From Pseudofrankia asymbiotica (lineage in GTDB: Bacteria > Actinomycetota > Actinomycetes > Frankiales > Frankiaceae): a stretch of 7,697 nucleotides of DNA. The notes under the pieces are model-generated. The model saw nothing but the letters and a program-made list of their open reading frames with translations. It did no database searches and was not told the origin of the DNA. Of the stretch, positions 4,864-7,697 are shown piece after piece. Where the stretch lies: positions 116,176-123,872 of the forward strand of contig NZ_MOMC01000027.1 of the NCBI RefSeq assembly GCF_001983105.1, read 5' to 3'. The position numbers were made by a program, and so were the translations under genes. Within the stretch, counting starts at the first letter, position 1. Each line of letters begins with the position of its first letter.

Positions 4864-5772
4864 TCAGCCTCGCTTCGGCTGGTACCAGCGGCCGACGACG
4901 CGGCGCGAAAGCCAGCCGAAGAAGACGAAGACGGCGATGCCGAGCAGGCTCGCCACCAGCGTCGTCGCCCACAGCCGCTCGCCCTCGAGCCGCGAGCTGT
5001 AGACGGACAGGCTGGTACCGAGCCCGGCGTTGCCCTGCTTGAAGAAGAACTCGCCGACGATCGCGCCGATCACCGACAGCCCCGCGGCGACGCGGAAGCC
5101 GGAGAACATCGCCGGCAGGGCGGCCGGCAGCTGCAGCTTCCACAGCCTCGTGAACCGGCTGGTGTGATGCAGGGTGAACAGCTCGTGCATGCCCCGGTCG
5201 ACCGACTGCAGGCCGAACAACGTGTTCGACACGATCGGGAAGAACGCGATGATGACGCAGACGATTGTCCGGCTGGTCAGCGCGAACCCGAAGAAGAAGC
5301 TCAGCACCGGGGTGAGCGCGAGAATCGGCACGGTCTGCAGGACGACCGCCCACGGATAGAGCGAGCTCTCGATCCACTGCGCCTGGCTCATGAGCACCGC
5401 GGCGAGCACCCCGAGGACCATCGAGATCGCCAGTCCGACGAAGGTGACGATCACGGTGTAGCGCAGAGCCTCAAGAATGACCTTGAAGTTCGACCAGTCG
5501 AGGATGCCGACCCGGATCACGTCGTGCGGCAGCGGAAGCATGAACCGCTGCTGCCTGGTCAGCGCGAACCCGGAGACCAGGTACCAGCCGCCGACGAACA
5601 GGGCGAACACACAGAACGGCAACAGGAACTTGTTGAGCAGCGCCCCGCGTGACCGCGCCCACCGGCCACCGGGAACGCCGGCGCCCGTCGGCGGTGCGAC
5701 CACCTCGCCCGGCGCCGGCCCGACGGCGGGGGCCGCCGCCGCGGAGTCAACGTCAACCGTCATGATCGTCAC
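4864..5772 (-). CDS. ABC transporter permease, NitT/TauT type (BPD_transp_1)
   Basis: This inner-membrane channel subunit of the importer has about 302 residues. After a Pro/Ala/Gly-rich cytosolic N-tail of about 45 residues there are about six hydrophobic segments: near 49-70 (FLLPFCVFALFVGGWYLVSG), 105-127 (TVIVTFVGLAISMVLGVLAA), 136-160, 166-185 (IVCVIIAFFPIVSNTLFGL), 218-240 and 265-290. Between the fourth and fifth is the EAA-type coupling loop, HHTSRFTRLWKLQLPAALP, which contacts the ATPase. Length and layout are as in SsuC/TauC-type permeases. GTG at 5772 overlaps the ATPase TGA in a GTGA arrangement, suggesting coupled translation. ATG 5763 is the alternative (299 residues). The AGGGA upstream is close for the GTG and far for the ATG, so the choice is not certain. 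Confidence 0.88.
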   Translation of the reverse strand: MTIMTVDVDSAAAAPAVGPAPGEVVAPPTGAGVPGGRWARSRGALLNKFLLPFCVFALFVGGWYLVSGFALTRQQRFMLPLPHDVIRVGILDWSNFKVILEALRYTVIVTFVGLAISMVLGVLAAVLMSQAQWIESSLYPWAVVLQTVPILALTPVLSFFFGFALTSRTIVCVIIAFFPIVSNTLFGLQSVDRGMHELFTLHHTSRFTRLWKLQLPAALPAMFSGFRVAAGLSVIGAIVGEFFFKQGNAGLGTSLSVYSSRLEGERLWATTLVASLLGIAVFVFFGWLSRRVVGRWYQPKRG

Positions 5773-6527
5773 ACGTCCCTGAGGTATTGGGAGACCTCGC
5801 CGCACAGCGCGGCGAACTCGGCGCTGTAACGGATCTCCGGTGCGCGCGGGTAGTCGAACGGGACGGTCACCTCGGCCTTCACCCGGCCCGGCCGGCCACT
5901 CATCACCAGCACCCGCCCGGACAGGAAAACGGCTTCCTGCACCGAGTGGGTGATGAACAGCGCCGCGAAACGGCTCTGGATGAACATGCGCAGCAGCTCG
6001 TCGTTGAGCCGCTCCCGGGTGATCTCGTCGAGCGCGCCGAACGGCTCGTCGAACAGGAACACGTCCGGGGCCAGCACCATCGACCGGGCCAGCGACACGC
6101 GCATCCGCATGCCGCCGGACAGCTCCATCGGCAGGTGTTTCTCGAAACCGGTGAGGCCGACCAGGTCGATCGCGTCACGGACCCGCCGCTCGCGTTCCTT
6201 CTTGTCCATGTGCTCGAGCTCGGCGAGCAGCCCGACGTTGTCCCGGACGGTGCGCCAGGGCAGCAGGGTCGCGTCCTGGAAGACGTAGCCGACGGACTTC
6301 GAATGGACGGCGACCTCGCCGTCGCTCGCCTTGTCCAGGCCGCTGGCGATCCGCAGCAACGTGCTCTTCCCACAGCCCGACGGGCCGACGACCGTGACGA
6401 ACTCGCCGGGCGCGACCGCCAGGTCGGCGCCGGTGAGCGCGACCGTGCCGTCCTTGAACTTCTTGCTGACGCCGGAGAAGCGCAGCGCCGCGGTCGTCGA
6501 GGGCGGGGGTTCGGTTGTCATCGTCAT
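5769..6527 (-). CDS. ABC transporter ATP-binding protein, NitT/TauT type
   Basis: This is a 252-residue cytosolic ATPase powering the importer. The motifs are intact: Walker A GPSGCGKST at 48-56, Q-loop VFQDATLLPW with Q84, signature LSGGM at 136-140, Walker B VFLFDE at 156-161, D-loop GALD, and H-switch ITHS with H194. The region after the signature reads RMRVSLARS, where many relatives have RQR, and Walker B is followed by DEITRERLNDELLRMF. Both are features I associate with one branch of NitT/TauT ATPases. The start ATG 6527 lies three bases after the amidohydrolase TAG, with GAAGG eight bases upstream inside the end of that gene. ATG 6521 is a second option. Tight spacing on both sides places it in one transcript with the amidohydrolase and permease. 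ATP-hydrolysing function is well supported; the transported substrate is not shown. Confidence 0.93.
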   Translation of the reverse strand: MTMTTEPPPSTTAALRFSGVSKKFKDGTVALTGADLAVAPGEFVTVVGPSGCGKSTLLRIASGLDKASDGEVAVHSKSVGYVFQDATLLPWRTVRDNVGLLAELEHMDKKERERRVRDAIDLVGLTGFEKHLPMELSGGMRMRVSLARSMVLAPDVFLFDEPFGALDEITRERLNDELLRMFIQSRFAALFITHSVQEAVFLSGRVLVMSGRPGRVKAEVTVPFDYPRAPEIRYSAEFAALCGEVSQYLRDV

Positions 6528-6530
6528 CGG

Positions 6531-7697
6531 CTAGGCCTTCGGTTGGAAGGGGGTGGACGAGGCCATCGACCATGCGGCCGCGGCGGAGACCGACGACGTC
6601 CCCGCCGGGGCGGCGAGCTCGGAACGCACCACGGTGCGGGCGACGACCCGGCCGTCGCGCCACACGGTCCGCTCGGCGCCGGCGATGCCGAGGGCGTCGA
6701 GCACGTCGGTCGCCGGCATCGCGACCAGGTCGGCGGGCGCGCCGGGCGTGAGCGCCACCGCCGGCAGGCCCATCGCCGCCCGCGGGGCAGCGGTCACCGT
6801 GTCCAGCGCTTCGATCGGGTCGAGATGGCCGCAGGTGATCATGAGTGCCGCGACCTCCAGCGCGTCGCCGCGGCCGACGAGGTGGAACGGGTCGCGCAGG
6901 TTGTCGCCGCCGGCGGCGACCGTCGCGCCGGCGCGCAGCAGCGGCCTGACGGCGGTCAGCCCCCGCGGGGTGGCGACCGGGTGGTCGCGGCCCTGCAGGA
7001 ACAGGTTCGTCTGCGGCAGCGCGACGACGGCGATGCCGGCCTCGGCCACCCGCTGGGCGATCTCCCGCTGGGTCTCGACCGGCTGCATCGACAGGCTCAC
7101 GCAGTGGCTCGCCGTCACGCCGTGCGGGAAGCCGGTGCGCAGGACCAGGTCGGCCATGGTCCGCAGGCTCAGCGCGGCCGGGTTGAGCGTCTCGTCGGTG
7201 TGCAGGTCCATCGGCCTGCCCGCCTCACCGGCCGCGTCCAGGCAGGCGGCGACGGCCCGGTCCGGGTCGTCCTCCATGTGCGGGCAGCCGCCGGCGACGT
7301 CCGCGCCGATCTTGAGGGCCTCGCGCAGCAGCGGACCGGCGGCGTCGTTGACCAGCGCCACCAGCTGCAGGTCGATGACGCCGCGCCAGCGCTCCCGGAC
7401 CTCGATCATCGCTTCCAGGCCGGACAGTCCCACCTCGTTCAGCACGTTGACGTGCGAGCGGATGTGGGTGGTGCCGTAGGCGAGGTGGATGCGCAGCGCC
7501 GCCTCGGCCCGGGTGATGATGTCCGCCGGCGTGGTCACCTCGCGCAGCAGGTCCATCGCGGCGACGGCGCCGGCGAGGTCTCCGGTGAGGTTGCGCCCGA
7601 GCGAGGCGGTGAGCGCCTTGTCCAGGTGCGCGTGCGGCTCGACGAACGACGGGAGCAGCACCTGCCCCGACAGGTCGACGTCGTCCGGGCCGAGGCC
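6531..7697 (-). CDS. Amidohydrolase, cytosine-deaminase (CodA)-like, N-terminus cut by window edge
   Basis: The frame is open to the right edge, so the start lies outside; 388 residues are visible. The first residues (LSGQVLLPSFVEPHAHLDK) match the strand before the first metal motif, so only the N-terminal beta-sandwich portion, some 40-50 residues by family comparison, is missing. Counting from the edge, H22 and H24 (HAHLDK), H166 and E169 (HTDE), H198 (TASH) and D265 (GGDN) correspond to CodA H61, H63, H214, E217, H246 and D313. The spacings 166-198-265 equal those of CodA as I recall it. It should therefore be a metal-dependent hydrolase or deaminase of a cyclic C-N compound. Two CodA substrate contacts differ: Gln156 becomes Asn (LVND) and Asp314 becomes Asn. 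It heads the visible cluster, three bases before the ABC ATPase gene, so its substrate is probably what the transporter brings in. N-isopropylammelide-type or other heterocycle hydrolases are alternatives to cytosine deaminase. Confidence 0.88.
   Translation of the reverse strand, partial: GLGPDDVDLSGQVLLPSFVEPHAHLDKALTASLGRNLTGDLAGAVAAMDLLREVTTPADIITRAEAALRIHLAYGTTHIRSHVNVLNEVGLSGLEAMIEVRERWRGVIDLQLVALVNDAAGPLLREALKIGADVAGGCPHMEDDPDRAVAACLDAAGEAGRPMDLHTDETLNPAALSLRTMADLVLRTGFPHGVTASHCVSLSMQPVETQREIAQRVAEAGIAVVALPQTNLFLQGRDHPVATPRGLTAVRPLLRAGATVAAGGDNLRDPFHLVGRGDALEVAALMITCGHLDPIEALDTVTAAPRAAMGLPAVALTPGAPADLVAMPATDVLDALGIAGAERTVWRDGRVVARTVVRSELAAPAGTSSVSAAAAWSMASSTPFQPKA

Noticed and set aside
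3555..6527. Naming the importer SsuABC, TauABC or ThiXYZ
   Set aside because: Family architecture fits all NitT/TauT-type systems. No residue in view fixes the ligand, so no gene symbols were given.

Overview
The window is GC-rich with strong GC3 coding bias. It carries paired GAF/ANTAR regulators, a lipoprotein signal, and GTG and TTG starts. Together these point to a high-GC actinobacterium; a Frankia-like or Streptomyces-like host is my inference from protein style, not from a search.

Layout. On the + strand at the left are two adjacent ANTAR-family genes. The first (to 412) is cut by the window edge, and only its repeat-rich linker and ANTAR domain are seen. The second (464-1210) is a complete GAF-ANTAR protein. 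From 1211 to 1962 there is no credible gene. This roughly 750 bp lies between convergent genes and is packed with repeats. It has a 60-bp-period direct repeat, an exact 48-bp direct repeat, and a large imperfect inverted repeat centred near 1610. Each arm of the inverted repeat carries a 65-nt hairpin, and the two hairpins differ by compensatory base-pair changes.

From 1963 to the right edge everything is on the - strand and reads right to left as one gene cluster: a cytosine-deaminase-like amidohydrolase (cut by the right edge), an ABC ATPase, an ABC permease, a lipoprotein substrate-binding protein of the NMT1/THI5 (NitT/TauT) type, and a FAD-binding VAO/PCMH-type oxidoreductase. The first three genes are tightly coupled (3-nt gap, then a 4-nt stop/start overlap). 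A 118-nt gap precedes the binding-protein gene. A 227-nt gap with three strong hairpins precedes the oxidoreductase, so that last gene may be attenuated or separately expressed.

Reading of the cluster: import of a small, probably nitrogen-containing heterocyclic compound, followed by hydrolysis or deamination and possibly a flavin-dependent oxidation. The substrate cannot be read from sequence. The amidohydrolase keeps the CodA catalytic and metal residues but differs at two pyrimidine-contacting positions, which argues against plain cytosine as substrate. The most unusual DNA-level signal is the covarying hairpin pair within the inverted repeat at about 1347-1870.
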